Source: Phytohabitans sp036906915 | GTDB taxonomy: Bacteria > Actinomycetota > Actinomycetes > Mycobacteriales > Micromonosporaceae | Direction: 5' to 3' | Assembly (NCBI RefSeq): GCF_036906915.1 | Contig: NZ_JBAKHX010000007.1 | Span: forward strand, 62,001 to 126,000 | Length of the DNA stretch: 64,000 bases | In this document: positions 21,820 to 29,597 of the stretch, piece by piece | Numbering within the stretch: the stretch's first letter is position 1 | How the letters are laid out: each line of letters starts with the position of its first letter | The notes under the pieces: model-generated | The model's input: the letters and a program-made list of their open reading frames with translations, nothing else | What the model was told of the DNA's origin: nothing | The model's database searches: none | Translations under genes and position numbers: made by a program

Positions 21820-23070
21820 GTGACGACGCCGACGCGGGTCTACATCGCCCGGCTTGCCGGGCTGCCCGTGTTCGACCCCAATGGAGACCAGGTCGGCCGG
21901 GTGCGAGACGCGGTGACGCGATTGCGCACCACCAACCGGCCGCCGCAGATCGTCGGTCTGGTCGCCGAGATGCCGATGCGCCGCCGGATCTTCCTGCCGA
22001 TCAACCGCATCACCTCCATCGACGCCGACTCGGTGGTGCTCGGCACCGGCACGCTCAACCTGCGCCGCTTCGAAAAGCGCCCCAACGAGCTGCTCGTACT
22101 CGAAGACCTGCTCGACCGGCGCGTCACGATCGAACCCGACGACCGGCCCGGCATCGTGGTCGACGTGGCGATGGAGTGCAACCGAAGCGGCGAGTGGTCG
22201 CTCGTCAAGGTCGCCGTGCGCGAGCAGACCGGGCGCCTCACCCGCCGCGGCCACCTGCGCCAGATCGACTGGGACCGGACGCGCGGGCTCATCGGGGTAC
22301 CGGACACCCAGGGCACCGCCAACCTGCTTGCCCTGCTCGAAGGCATGCGCCCGGCCGACCTCGCCAACGCGCTGCAGGAGATGCCGGACTCCCGCCGCAA
22401 CGAGGTGGCCGCCGCTCTCGACGACGAGCGGCTGGCCGACGTACTCGAAGAGCTGCCCGAGCACGACCAGGTCGAGATCATCGCGGCGCTTGACCGGGAG
22501 CGCGCCGCGGACGTCCTCGAAGAGATGGATCCGGACGACGCCGCCGACCTGCTCGCGGAGCTGCCCCACGCCGAGCAGGAGGTGCTCTTCGAGCTCATGG
22601 AGCCCGAGGAGGCCGACCCCGTCCGGCAGCTCATGAAATACCAGAAGGGCACGGCCGGCAGCGTGATGACGTCAGAGCCGGTCATCCTGACCCCCGACGC
22701 GACGGTCGCCGAGGCGCTGGCCCGCATCCGGGAGGCACAGCTGCCGCCCGCCATCGCCGCGCAGATCTTCGTGACGCGGGCACCGATGGCCACCCCGACC
22801 GGACGTTTCCTCGGCATCGTGCACTTCCAGCGCTTGCTGCGGGAGGCGCCGTCCCAGATCCTCGGCGGCGTGCTCGACAGCGGCATCGACCCTCTCCAGC
22901 CCGACACCCCGCTCCCGGAGATCACCCGGCGGATGGCGACGTACGACCTGGTCGCGCTGCCGGTGGTCGACACCGCCAACCGGCTGGTCGGCGCGGTGAC
23001 CGTCGACGACGTACTCGACCACTCACTGCCGCCGGACTGGCGGGACCGCTCCGGAGACGCCGATGCCTGA
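21820..23070 (+). CDS. MgtE N-terminal / CBS domain protein (non-transporting)
   Basis: A 416-residue protein with the cytosolic part of the MgtE magnesium transporter but no membrane channel. A PRC-barrel-like N-terminus (ARLAGLPVFDPNGDQVGRVRDA) is followed by the MgtE-N superhelix (ALQEMPDSRRNEVAAALDDE, LEEMDPDDAADLLAELP) and two CBS modules (TSEPVILTPDATVAEALA, VALPVVDTANRLVGAVTVDDV). Binding of Mg2+ or a nucleotide at the CBS pair is expected. A related gene in M. tuberculosis (Rv1232c) sits next to a DUF1003 gene, as here; the 8-bp overlap with DUF1003 shows coupling. Role: probable magnesium or nucleotide sensor acting with DUF1003. Confidence 0.88.
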   Translation: MTTPTRVYIARLAGLPVFDPNGDQVGRVRDAVTRLRTTNRPPQIVGLVAEMPMRRRIFLPINRITSIDADSVVLGTGTLNLRRFEKRPNELLVLEDLLDRRVTIEPDDRPGIVVDVAMECNRSGEWSLVKVAVREQTGRLTRRGHLRQIDWDRTRGLIGVPDTQGTANLLALLEGMRPADLANALQEMPDSRRNEVAAALDDERLADVLEELPEHDQVEIIAALDRERAADVLEEMDPDDAADLLAELPHAEQEVLFELMEPEEADPVRQLMKYQKGTAGSVMTSEPVILTPDATVAEALARIREAQLPPAIAAQIFVTRAPMATPTGRFLGIVHFQRLLREAPSQILGGVLDSGIDPLQPDTPLPEITRRMATYDLVALPVVDTANRLVGAVTVDDVLDHSLPPDWRDRSGDADA

Positions 23071-23629
23071 GTCGCGCAGCACCAGCCGCACCCGCCGGCT
23101 CGACCAGCCGCGTGAGCCCGGCCGGGTGCGCCTGCCCCGCTTCGACCCCGAGGTGTTCGGGCAGTGGTCCGAGGGCATCGCGCGCTACATGGGCACGGCG
23201 AAGTTCCTGGTCTACATGACCGTGGTGATCCTGCTGTGGATCGGCTGGAACGCGCTCGCCCCGGCAGACATGCGCTTCGACCCGTACACTTTCACCTTCC
23301 TGACGCTGATGCTCTCCCTCCAGGCGTCGTACGCGGCTCCGCTGATCCTGCTGGCCCAGAACAGGCAGACCGACCGCGACCGGTTGGGGCTGGAGGAGGA
23401 CCGGCGGCGGGCCGCGATGCAGAAGGCGGACACCGAGTACCTGGCGCGGGAGATCGCGGCGCTGCGGATCGCGATCGGCGAGGTGGCGACCCGCGACTTC
23501 ATCCGCTCCGAGCTGACCCGGCTGGCCGACGAGATGAGCGAGGCCCAGCGCCGCCCACCGCGCTCGGCGGGCCGCACCCGCCACGCGCTGCACGAGCCGC
23601 TCGACGAGATGGACAGCGACCGGCCCTAG
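23063..23629 (+). CDS. DUF1003 membrane protein
   Basis: A 188-residue protein; ATG 23063 overlaps the stop of the upstream CBS protein by 8 bp. Two helices are visible at about 52-68 and 85-105 (LTLMLSLQASYAAPLILLAQN), in the DUF1003 context FLVYMTVVILLWIGWNAL. The conserved FDPYTFTFLTL and QNRQTDRDR match the family. The C-terminal 80 residues are charged and helical. Function unknown; gene pairing with MgtE-N/CBS suggests a role with divalent-cation sensing. Confidence 0.9.
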   Translation: MPESRSTSRTRRLDQPREPGRVRLPRFDPEVFGQWSEGIARYMGTAKFLVYMTVVILLWIGWNALAPADMRFDPYTFTFLTLMLSLQASYAAPLILLAQNRQTDRDRLGLEEDRRRAAMQKADTEYLAREIAALRIAIGEVATRDFIRSELTRLADEMSEAQRRPPRSAGRTRHALHEPLDEMDSDRP

Positions 23630-23640
23630 ACATAGAGAGG

Positions 23641-23669
23641 CCGCGCGCCCCAAGGGGCTGGGCGCGCGG
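23641..23669 (+). terminator. Hairpin after DUF1003
   Basis: CCGCGCGCCC, nine-base loop, GGGCGCGCGG, 11 bases after the stop and followed by CGTTCTTC: a good intrinsic terminator for the HAD-to-DUF1003 transcript. Confidence 0.8.
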
Positions 23670-23829
23670 CGTTCTTCAACGATCGTCGCACTTCAGGGGG
23701 TACGGCGTCCAGCCGGAAACCGACAATATTCAAAAACACCACAGAAGGTCGGGTAGCGGCGTAAAATGCTCACCTTGCCGGCCACCGCCCGCGTGGGAGG
23801 CCAGTACCGCCCGACGTAGCATGGCTTAC

Positions 23830-24972
23830 ATGTCAGCGCCTGCCAGCACCATTGAGGACGCCGTACTGGCCGCCCTCGCCACCGTCGACGATCCGGAGAT
23901 CCGCCGCCCGATCACAGATCTGGGCATGGTGCGTTCCGCCACAGTCGGTGCCGGCGGCGTGGTGCTGGTCGAGCTGCTCCTGACGGTTGCCGGCTGCCCG
24001 CTACGCGACAAGCTGCGCACCGACATCACCGCCGCCGTGGGCAGTGTTCCCGGCGTGACCGGCGTCGAGATCGACTTCGGGGTGATGAGCACCGAGCAGC
24101 GCCAGGCCCTCCAGACCAAGTTGCGCGGCGGCACCGCGGCGGCAGAGCCAGTGATCCCGTTCGCCCAGCCCGGCTCGCGCACCCGCGTGTACGCGGTCGC
24201 CAGCGGCAAAGGCGGCGTCGGCAAGTCCAGCGTCACCGTCAACCTGGCCGCGGCGCTCGCCGCACGCGGGCTGTCAGTGGGCGTCGTCGACGCCGACATC
24301 TACGGCCACTCGGTCCCGCGCATGCTCGGCACGGACGGCAGCCCCACCCGCGTCGAAGACATGATCATGCCGCCGGAGGCCCACGGTGTGAAGGTCATCT
24401 CGATCGGCATGTTCACCGCCGGCAACGCGGCCGTCGTCTGGCGCGGGCCGATGCTGCACAGGGCGCTTCAGCAGTTCCTCGCCGACGTGTACTGGGGCGA
24501 CCTGGACGTACTCCTGCTCGATCTGCCCCCGGGCACGGGCGATGTGGCGATCTCCCTGGCTCAGCTCCTGCCGAACGCCGAGATTCTCATCGTCACGACC
24601 CCGCAGACCGCCGCCGCCGAGGTGGCCGAGCGGGCCGGCGCGATCGCGCTCCAGACGCACCAGCGGCTCGTGGGCGTGATCGAAAACATGTCGTGGCTGG
24701 AGCTGCCGACCGGCGAGCGGATGGAGATCTTCGGCTCGGGCGGCGGCGCCACGGTGGCCGAGTCGCTGACCCGCACGGTGGGTGCCACGGTGCCGCTGCT
24801 CGGGCAGGTGCCGCTCGACACGCGGGTGCGCGAGGCGGGCGACGCCGGTATGCCGATCGTGCTCGCCGACCCGGAGGCGCCGGCGGCGGTGGCGCTCTCT
24901 GCGGTCGCGGACCGTTTGGCCGTACGCAGGGAGTCGTTGGTCGGCAAGCCCCTGGGCCTGAAGCCCCGGTAA
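23830..24972 (+). CDS. mrp: Mrp/NBP35 (ApbC) iron-sulfur cluster carrier ATPase
   Basis: A 380-residue protein. The N-terminal MIP18-like domain (about 1-95, LATVDDPEIRRPITDLGMV) precedes a deviant Walker A P-loop GKGGVGKSSVTVN (about residue 128), Walker B LLLDLPPGTGDVAI and the DADIYGHSVPRMLG switch. The C-terminal metal-binding CxxC of many Mrp proteins is absent, as often found in actinobacteria. Start ATG 23830 (MSAP) is chosen, with an ATG three codons earlier possible. The expected role is Fe-S cluster assembly and transfer. It is convergent with tatB, six bases apart. Confidence 0.93.
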   Translation: MSAPASTIEDAVLAALATVDDPEIRRPITDLGMVRSATVGAGGVVLVELLLTVAGCPLRDKLRTDITAAVGSVPGVTGVEIDFGVMSTEQRQALQTKLRGGTAAAEPVIPFAQPGSRTRVYAVASGKGGVGKSSVTVNLAAALAARGLSVGVVDADIYGHSVPRMLGTDGSPTRVEDMIMPPEAHGVKVISIGMFTAGNAAVVWRGPMLHRALQQFLADVYWGDLDVLLLDLPPGTGDVAISLAQLLPNAEILIVTTPQTAAAEVAERAGAIALQTHQRLVGVIENMSWLELPTGERMEIFGSGGGATVAESLTRTVGATVPLLGQVPLDTRVREAGDAGMPIVLADPEAPAAVALSAVADRLAVRRESLVGKPLGLKPR

Positions 24973-24978
24973 CGGGCT

Positions 24979-25404
24979 CTACGTCGCGTCGGCGTCGAAG
25001 CTTCTGGCGATCTGACGCGGCTCCGGCGCCGGCTCGACCTTGCGGAAGTCGGCGGACGAGGCAACGTCTTTCAACTCGTCCCGCACGCCGTCGAGGTCGG
25101 TCTTGACGCCGTTGAGGTCTGACTTGACCGAGTCGTAGACGCCCTGCAGCGGGCGGCGGATCGCCGCTTCGTCTTCCTCGCTCAGCAGGTGCTTGCGGAT
25201 GAAGGCCTTCGGGTGCAGGTCTTCGAGCTGGATGTCGGTGCCCAGCTCACGGCTCAGATCGGTGGTCGCGTTGCGGGCCATCCCGCGCAGGTTGCGTAGC
25301 ATCCGCAAGCCGTCGGAGATCACGTTAGGCAGCTTGTCACCGAAGATCAGCAACGCCAGCAACAGCAGCGCACCGATCTCCCACCAGTTCAGATTCTCGA
25401 ACAC
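24979..25404 (-). CDS. tatB: Sec-independent protein translocase TatB
   Basis: A 141-residue protein. The N-terminal helix FENLNWWEIGALLLLALLIF is followed by the GDKLP hinge and an amphipathic helix (PNVISDGLRMLRNLRGMAR), characteristic of TatB. The helix extends into a long acidic/basic coiled region with DGVKTDLDGVRDE repeats. Start GTG 25404 follows AGAAGGAGG by 10 bases. It should form the twin-arginine receptor with TatC, which is encoded elsewhere. It directly follows the S1C protease, as in the mycobacterial htrA-tatB order. Confidence 0.92.
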   Translation of the reverse strand: MFENLNWWEIGALLLLALLIFGDKLPNVISDGLRMLRNLRGMARNATTDLSRELGTDIQLEDLHPKAFIRKHLLSEEDEAAIRRPLQGVYDSVKSDLNGVKTDLDGVRDELKDVASSADFRKVEPAPEPRQIARSFDADAT

Positions 25405-25520
25405 CTGGTGGCCCTCCTTCTCCTGCCGCGGGGCAAGAGTACGCCCTAACTTCGGCGGTTCGCGATCCTGGTTGGAGTCGTGGTCGGCCACGGCGGTGGC
25501 CGACCCGCATTCGGGTTCGC

Positions 25521-26819
25521 TTACTTGGCGTCTGCCGCCAGCGTCACCGAGGCCGTCTGCTTGGCGCTGCCGCGACGGTACTCGACCGTGACCACGGAGC
25601 CCGGCGCGTACTTGCGCACCAGCGCGATCAGGTCGGTGCCCTGCTCCAGTGGCCGGCCGTCGAGCCTGGTCAGCACGTCTCCGACCTTGAGACCCCCGGC
25701 AGCCGCCGGGCCGCCCGCGTCGATGGCGGCGAGGCGTACGCCGCCGCCCGGGGCCCGCGTCGCCTCCGCGACCGTGGCGCCGATCACGGTGCGGCGAGCC
25801 TTACCGGTGTCGATGATGTCCTGCGCGACCCGTTTCGCCTGGTTGATCGGGATAGCGAACGCGAGGCCGATGTTGCCGGCTTCCTCCTCGTCCGCGGCCA
25901 ACGACTTGATCACCGAGTTGACGCCGACCACCCGGCCAGCACCGTCGACCAGCGGCCCGCCCGAGTTGCCCTGGTTGACCGCTGCGTCGGTCTGGATCGC
26001 CGCGTAGTACCGCACCTGGCCACCCGGCTCGCCGGACTGGATGGTGCGGTCGAGCGCGCTGACGATGCCGGAGGTGACGGTGTTGGCCAGGGCGAGCGGC
26101 GAGCCGAACGCCAGCACCGGGTCACCGACCGCGATCGCGTCCGAGTCGCCGAACTGCACCGGCACCAGGTTGGGGCGGGACACCTTGATCACAGCGATGT
26201 CGGACTCGGCGTCGTGCCCGACAACCGAGCCGGTCGCCGTCGAGCCGTCGCTGAAGACGATCGTGGCCGGACCGCTCGTGCCCTCGACGACGTGGTCGTT
26301 CGTGATCACGTACCCGTCTTCGGTCGCCACGAACCCGGAGCCGACGCTGAGACCACCGGCGGCGGGTGCCCGGACGGTCACCACGCTCGGCGAGACCCGC
26401 TCGGCGACGCCCGCCAGCGAGTCCGGTGGACGCTGGGCGACAGCCGGGGCCTCATTGTCCGTGGATCCGAGCACGGTGCCGCCATCGACGCCGCCGCGGA
26501 CCGCGAACGCGTATCCCAGAGCGCCGCCGAGCGAACCGGCGAGCAGCGCGGCGAAGACGGCGATCAGGACCACGGGCAGCATCCCGCGCGGTGACGCCCC
26601 GTCTGGATCGGTGACCGGCTCAGGGGCGGTGGCGGGGGCGTCCGGCGGGCGGACCACCACGGCGGCTGGAGCGTACGGGTCCCGCCACGGGTCGGCGAGC
26701 GCGTCGGACCACCAGGGCGAACCGGCATCGGTACGGGTCTGCGCCGGCGGAGCCGGCGACGGCGGGCCTGCCGGTGCCGGTGCGCCGCCGGGCTGGCGCC
26801 AGTTCCAGCCGTCGGTCAC
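25521..26819 (-). CDS. S1C (HtrA/DegP-like) membrane-anchored serine protease
   Basis: A 432-residue protein; the GTG at 26819 is preferred because GGGAGG lies seven bases before it (an earlier ATG at 26882 lacks a site). A Pro-rich cytoplasmic tail (about 100 residues) precedes one transmembrane helix (MLPVVLIAVFAALLAGSLGG). The trypsin-like domain holds His in NDHVVEG, Asp in AESDIAVIKV and Ser in NQGNSGGPLV; a single PDZ domain follows (GPAAAGGLKVGDVLTRLDG). It is expected to be a cell-envelope quality-control protease. Its upstream neighbour is the divergent O-methyltransferase, with no sigma/anti-sigma pair between. Confidence 0.93.
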   Translation of the reverse strand: MTDGWNWRQPGGAPAPAGPPSPAPPAQTRTDAGSPWWSDALADPWRDPYAPAAVVVRPPDAPATAPEPVTDPDGASPRGMLPVVLIAVFAALLAGSLGGALGYAFAVRGGVDGGTVLGSTDNEAPAVAQRPPDSLAGVAERVSPSVVTVRAPAAGGLSVGSGFVATEDGYVITNDHVVEGTSGPATIVFSDGSTATGSVVGHDAESDIAVIKVSRPNLVPVQFGDSDAIAVGDPVLAFGSPLALANTVTSGIVSALDRTIQSGEPGGQVRYYAAIQTDAAVNQGNSGGPLVDGAGRVVGVNSVIKSLAADEEEAGNIGLAFAIPINQAKRVAQDIIDTGKARRTVIGATVAEATRAPGGGVRLAAIDAGGPAAAGGLKVGDVLTRLDGRPLEQGTDLIALVRKYAPGSVVTVEYRRGSAKQTASVTLAADAK

Positions 26820-26931
26820 GTTGGGGCCTCCCAGTCCACTCCCGGCGCCGGCCGGGGACGGCGCTTGCTTCCAGGATTGCACGGATAGCCGAGAAGCATT
26901 CAGTGGATGCGTCGGCGGGGCCGATCGCCGC

Positions 26932-26937
26932 TAGGCT
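26932..26937 (+). promoter_or_regulatory. Candidate -10 element for the O-methyltransferase gene
   Basis: TAGGCT at 26932, about 24 bases before AGGAGG (26961-26966), gives a plausible promoter and leader for the O-methyltransferase. Confidence 0.35.
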
Positions 26938-26972
26938 GAAACCTCGACGGTACCCGCCGCAGGAGGTTCGCT

Positions 26973-27626
26973 ATCACAACGGTCGCTCGCTCTGGCGGTT
27001 TGTTGACTGCGCAGGCGCTCCAATTCGCGGAGGGGTACGTCGCGGAAGACCTGGTCGTGCAGACCGCACGAACTCTGGCGCGCGAGGTCGGACTGGTCCC
27101 GGTGGCGCCCGGCGCGGGGGCGGCGCTCCGGCTGCTCGCCGCCGCCGGCAGCGCCCGCGCCGTGGTCGAGATCGGCACGGGCACCGGCGTCAGCGGCGTA
27201 TGGCTGCTGCGCGGCATGCGCCCGGACGGGGTTCTGACGACCATCGACGTGGAAAACGAGCACCAGCGGATCGCCAAGCGAATCTTCATGGAGGCCGGGT
27301 TCGCGCCGTCGCGTACCCGGATCATCACCGGCCGGGCGCTCGACGTGCTGCCGCGGCTGGCCGACGGGGTGTACGACATGGTGTTCGTCGACGCCGACGC
27401 CGCCGAGTACGGCGCTTGTGTCGACGCGGCCGGCCGGTTGCTGCGGCCGGGCGGCATCCTGGCGCTCAACGGCGCGCTGGCCGGTGGGCGGATCGGCGAC
27501 CCGGCCGCCCGCGACCTGGAGACCGTGACGATCCGCGAGGTGGTCAAGGCGGTGCGGGAGTCAGACGACTGGATCTCTGCCCTCCTGCCGACCGGTGAGG
27601 GCCTCCTGACCGCCATCCGGCGTTAG
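26973..27626 (+). CDS. Class I SAM-dependent O-methyltransferase
   Basis: A methyltransferase with SAM motif VVEIGTGTGVSGVW (about residue 65) and post-I LTTIDVENEHQ, then MVFVDADAAEY (metal/catecholate Asp) and LLRPGGILALNGAL. It belongs to the small-molecule O-MT family (Rv1220c/caffeoyl-CoA type). The start is uncertain: a perfect AGGAGG is followed at optimal spacing by ATC (26973), giving 217 residues; the first canonical start in frame is TTG 27000 (208 residues), which has no ribosome-binding site. It is divergent from the HtrA-like protease. The substrate is unknown. Confidence 0.82.
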   Translation: MTTVARSGGLLTAQALQFAEGYVAEDLVVQTARTLAREVGLVPVAPGAGAALRLLAAAGSARAVVEIGTGTGVSGVWLLRGMRPDGVLTTIDVENEHQRIAKRIFMEAGFAPSRTRIITGRALDVLPRLADGVYDMVFVDADAAEYGACVDAAGRLLRPGGILALNGALAGGRIGDPAARDLETVTIREVVKAVRESDDWISALLPTGEGLLTAIRR

Positions 27627-27635
27627 CGAGCGCGC

Positions 27636-27709
27636 TTCCCAGGCGTGCGAGCCAGAATTCTTCCCAGGCGTGCGAGCCAGAATTCTTCCCAGGCGTGCGA
27701 GCCAGAATT
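27636..27709. repeat. Three tandem 25-bp direct repeats
   Basis: The unit TTCCCAGGCGTGCGAGCCAG plus AATTC occurs at 27636-27660 and 27661-27685 without change and at 27686-27709 with the last base altered. The array fills the gap between the convergent O-methyltransferase and aminopeptidase genes, and its end supplies part of the aminopeptidase TAA stop. No spacer separates the units. Confidence 0.95.
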
Positions 27710-29153
27710 ACAGCGTGGCTAGCCAGCGCAGAAGGGTGCGGACCCCCCAGCCGGTGGCGCCCTTGGCGAGCTCGCCGTCGGCGGCGTCTGCCCACGATGG
27801 AGCCGACATGTCCACGTGCAGCCAGCGGTCGCGCATGTCGCCGGCAAACTCGCGCAGGTACAGGGCGGCGGTCACCGACGAGGCGCCCCGGTCCGAATAG
27901 CTGAGCAGGTCGGCGATGTCGCTGCCCAAGTACTCGATGTAGTCGGCGGGCAGCGGCATCCGCCACGCTTGCTCGCCTGCCTCACCGGCGGCGGCGATCA
28001 GGGCGTCGGCCAGGGCGTCGCTGTCGCTGTAGACGGCCGCGGTGCGCCTGCCCAGGGCGACGGCGTTGGCGCCGGTCAGCGTCGCGAGGTCGATCAGCAG
28101 GTCGGGCGCCAGGCGCCGCACCGCGTACACGAGGGCGTCGGCGAGCACGAGCCGCCCCTCGGCGTCGGAGTTGGTCGACTCGCTGGTCATGCCGCCGTAG
28201 TGGCGCACCACGTCGCCGGGGCGGAACGCCGACCCGCTCACCATGTTCTCGGCGAGCGGCGCGAGCGCGGTGACGCGTACCGGCAACTGGAGCGCGGCGG
28301 CGCCTAGCGTGGCGGCGATGATCGCCGCGGCGCCGCCCATGTCTTTGCGCATGAGCTTCATGCCGTCTACCGGCTTGATCGAGATGCCGCCGGTGTCGAA
28401 CGTGATGCCCTTGCCGACCAGCACGACGTGGGTCCGCGCGGTGGGCGGCTGCCAAGCGAGCTCGACCAGGCGCGGGCCGCGCGCCGACCCACCGCCCACG
28501 GCGAGGATGCCGCCGAAGCCCTCGGAGGCCAGTTGGTCGGGCTCCCGGACCGAGACCGTGACGCCGGGGCGCCCGGTGGCGGCCGTGCGGATCTCGCTGG
28601 CGAGCCACTCGGGGCCCTTGATGGACGACGGCATGTTGGTCAGGTCACGGGCGAAGAGCGTGGCTTCGACCGTGACGCGGGCGGCTTCCAGCACGGCCGA
28701 GTACCGGTCAGGCTCCGCGACCGCGATCGTGACCTCGGGGCCGGCGGCCACCGAGTCGTCGCCGGGTACCCGGAACGTGTATGCCGCCAGCCACAGCCCC
28801 TCGGCCAGCCCGCGTACCGCCTCCTGACTGGCATCAGCCGGCATCGCTACCGTGATCGACGTCTCAGCGGTGACCGCCCTGCTGACAGCGGCTCCGGCGG
28901 CCCGCCAGCCGGTCTCGTCACCGCTCCCGACGCCCGCCAGCACCAGGCACCTGGGGGTGCGCAGCGGCCGGGCGAGCACCTGGACGGTGCCCGCTGCACC
29001 GGCATCGGTCGCCTCCGTGAGGAGGACGGCCGCCTCAGCGCGCACCTCGTCGGTGACGGGGAGCGCGGTGTCGGAAAGCGCGGCACCGGGGAGCACCGGC
29101 AGGACCAGGGTCCGCTCGGCGGTCGGCTGCGCCGCGACGCGTATGGGCTGCAC
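27708..29153 (-). CDS. pepA: Leucyl aminopeptidase (M17 family)
   Basis: A 481-residue cytosolic aminopeptidase. The C-terminal catalytic domain has the metal/catalytic stretch VLVGKGITFDTGGISIKP, KDMGGAAAIIA and the family signature NSDAEGRLVLADAL, supplying the Lys, Asp and Glu metal ligands. The N-terminal half is the variable macro-like regulatory domain. The start is GTG 29153, with GGAGG 10 bases upstream. The 3' end is joined to the 25-bp repeat array. It probably functions in peptide turnover as a hexamer. Confidence 0.93.
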   Translation of the reverse strand: MQPIRVAAQPTAERTLVLPVLPGAALSDTALPVTDEVRAEAAVLLTEATDAGAAGTVQVLARPLRTPRCLVLAGVGSGDETGWRAAGAAVSRAVTAETSITVAMPADASQEAVRGLAEGLWLAAYTFRVPGDDSVAAGPEVTIAVAEPDRYSAVLEAARVTVEATLFARDLTNMPSSIKGPEWLASEIRTAATGRPGVTVSVREPDQLASEGFGGILAVGGGSARGPRLVELAWQPPTARTHVVLVGKGITFDTGGISIKPVDGMKLMRKDMGGAAAIIAATLGAAALQLPVRVTALAPLAENMVSGSAFRPGDVVRHYGGMTSESTNSDAEGRLVLADALVYAVRRLAPDLLIDLATLTGANAVALGRRTAAVYSDSDALADALIAAAGEAGEQAWRMPLPADYIEYLGSDIADLLSYSDRGASSVTAALYLREFAGDMRDRWLHVDMSAPSWADAADGELAKGATGWGVRTLLRWLATL

Positions 29154-29236
29154 GCCGGGTGTACCTCCAGGATCTTGACACAGAGGCCCGCCGGCGCTGC
29201 CACGCTGCCGCGCCGGCGGGCCCTTATGCGTATTGG

Positions 29237-29404
29237 CTAGCCGGCGGCGGCCTTCAGCGCGTCACCGAGCGCGTTCGCCTCGTCGGGAGTCATCTCGACG
29301 ACGAGCCGGCCACCACCCTCCAGCGGAACCCGCATGACGATGCCCCGGCCCTCCTTGGTGACCTCCAGCGGACCGTCGCCCGTCCGCGGCTTCATCGCCG
29401 CCAT
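29237..29404 (-). CDS. DUF3117 small protein
   Basis: A 55-residue protein from ATG 29404 (MAAMKPRTGDGPLEVTKEGRG, of which KPRTGDGPLEVTKEGR is diagnostic), with GGGGAG eight bases upstream. It continues VMRVPLEGGGRLVVEMTPDEA and is almost fully conserved in actinobacteria (Rv1211 in M. tuberculosis). The function is unknown. The genomic association with Tag, DivIVA-like and folP2, all in this window, is conserved in mycobacteria. Confidence 0.93.
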   Translation of the reverse strand: MAAMKPRTGDGPLEVTKEGRGIVMRVPLEGGGRLVVEMTPDEANALGDALKAAAG

Positions 29405-29548
29405 GTTGTCTCCCCTCAGACCTCTAAAACCAGGGTCGGTGGGTTTCCCCACAGCCACTTCGTCGGCGTCACCGCGCTCACGGCCCGCGGTGCCGACCAA
29501 CGATTTTCCCTGATGAACACCGCTGGACCCAAACTGAAGCGGGATTGA

Positions 29549-29587
29549 TGTGACAGCATCTAGCTTATCCTGTATTTCGCTGTCACA
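29549..29587. promoter_or_regulatory. Candidate PaaX operator
   Basis: TGTGACAGC and GCTGTCACA are perfect 9-bp inverted arms with a 21-base spacer, ending 10 bases before the PaaX ATG (29598). The right arm covers the likely leader and the left arm the promoter region, consistent with autoregulation of paaX and its downstream enoyl-CoA hydratase gene. Confidence 0.6.
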
Positions 29588-29597
29588 ATGTCCCGTC

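Noticed and set aside
24960..24978. Terminator between mrp and tatB
   Set aside because: The possible stem is only 5 bp and lies partly within coding sequence.
27636..27709. CRISPR array
   Set aside because: The units are contiguous with no spacers and there are no cas genes nearby.
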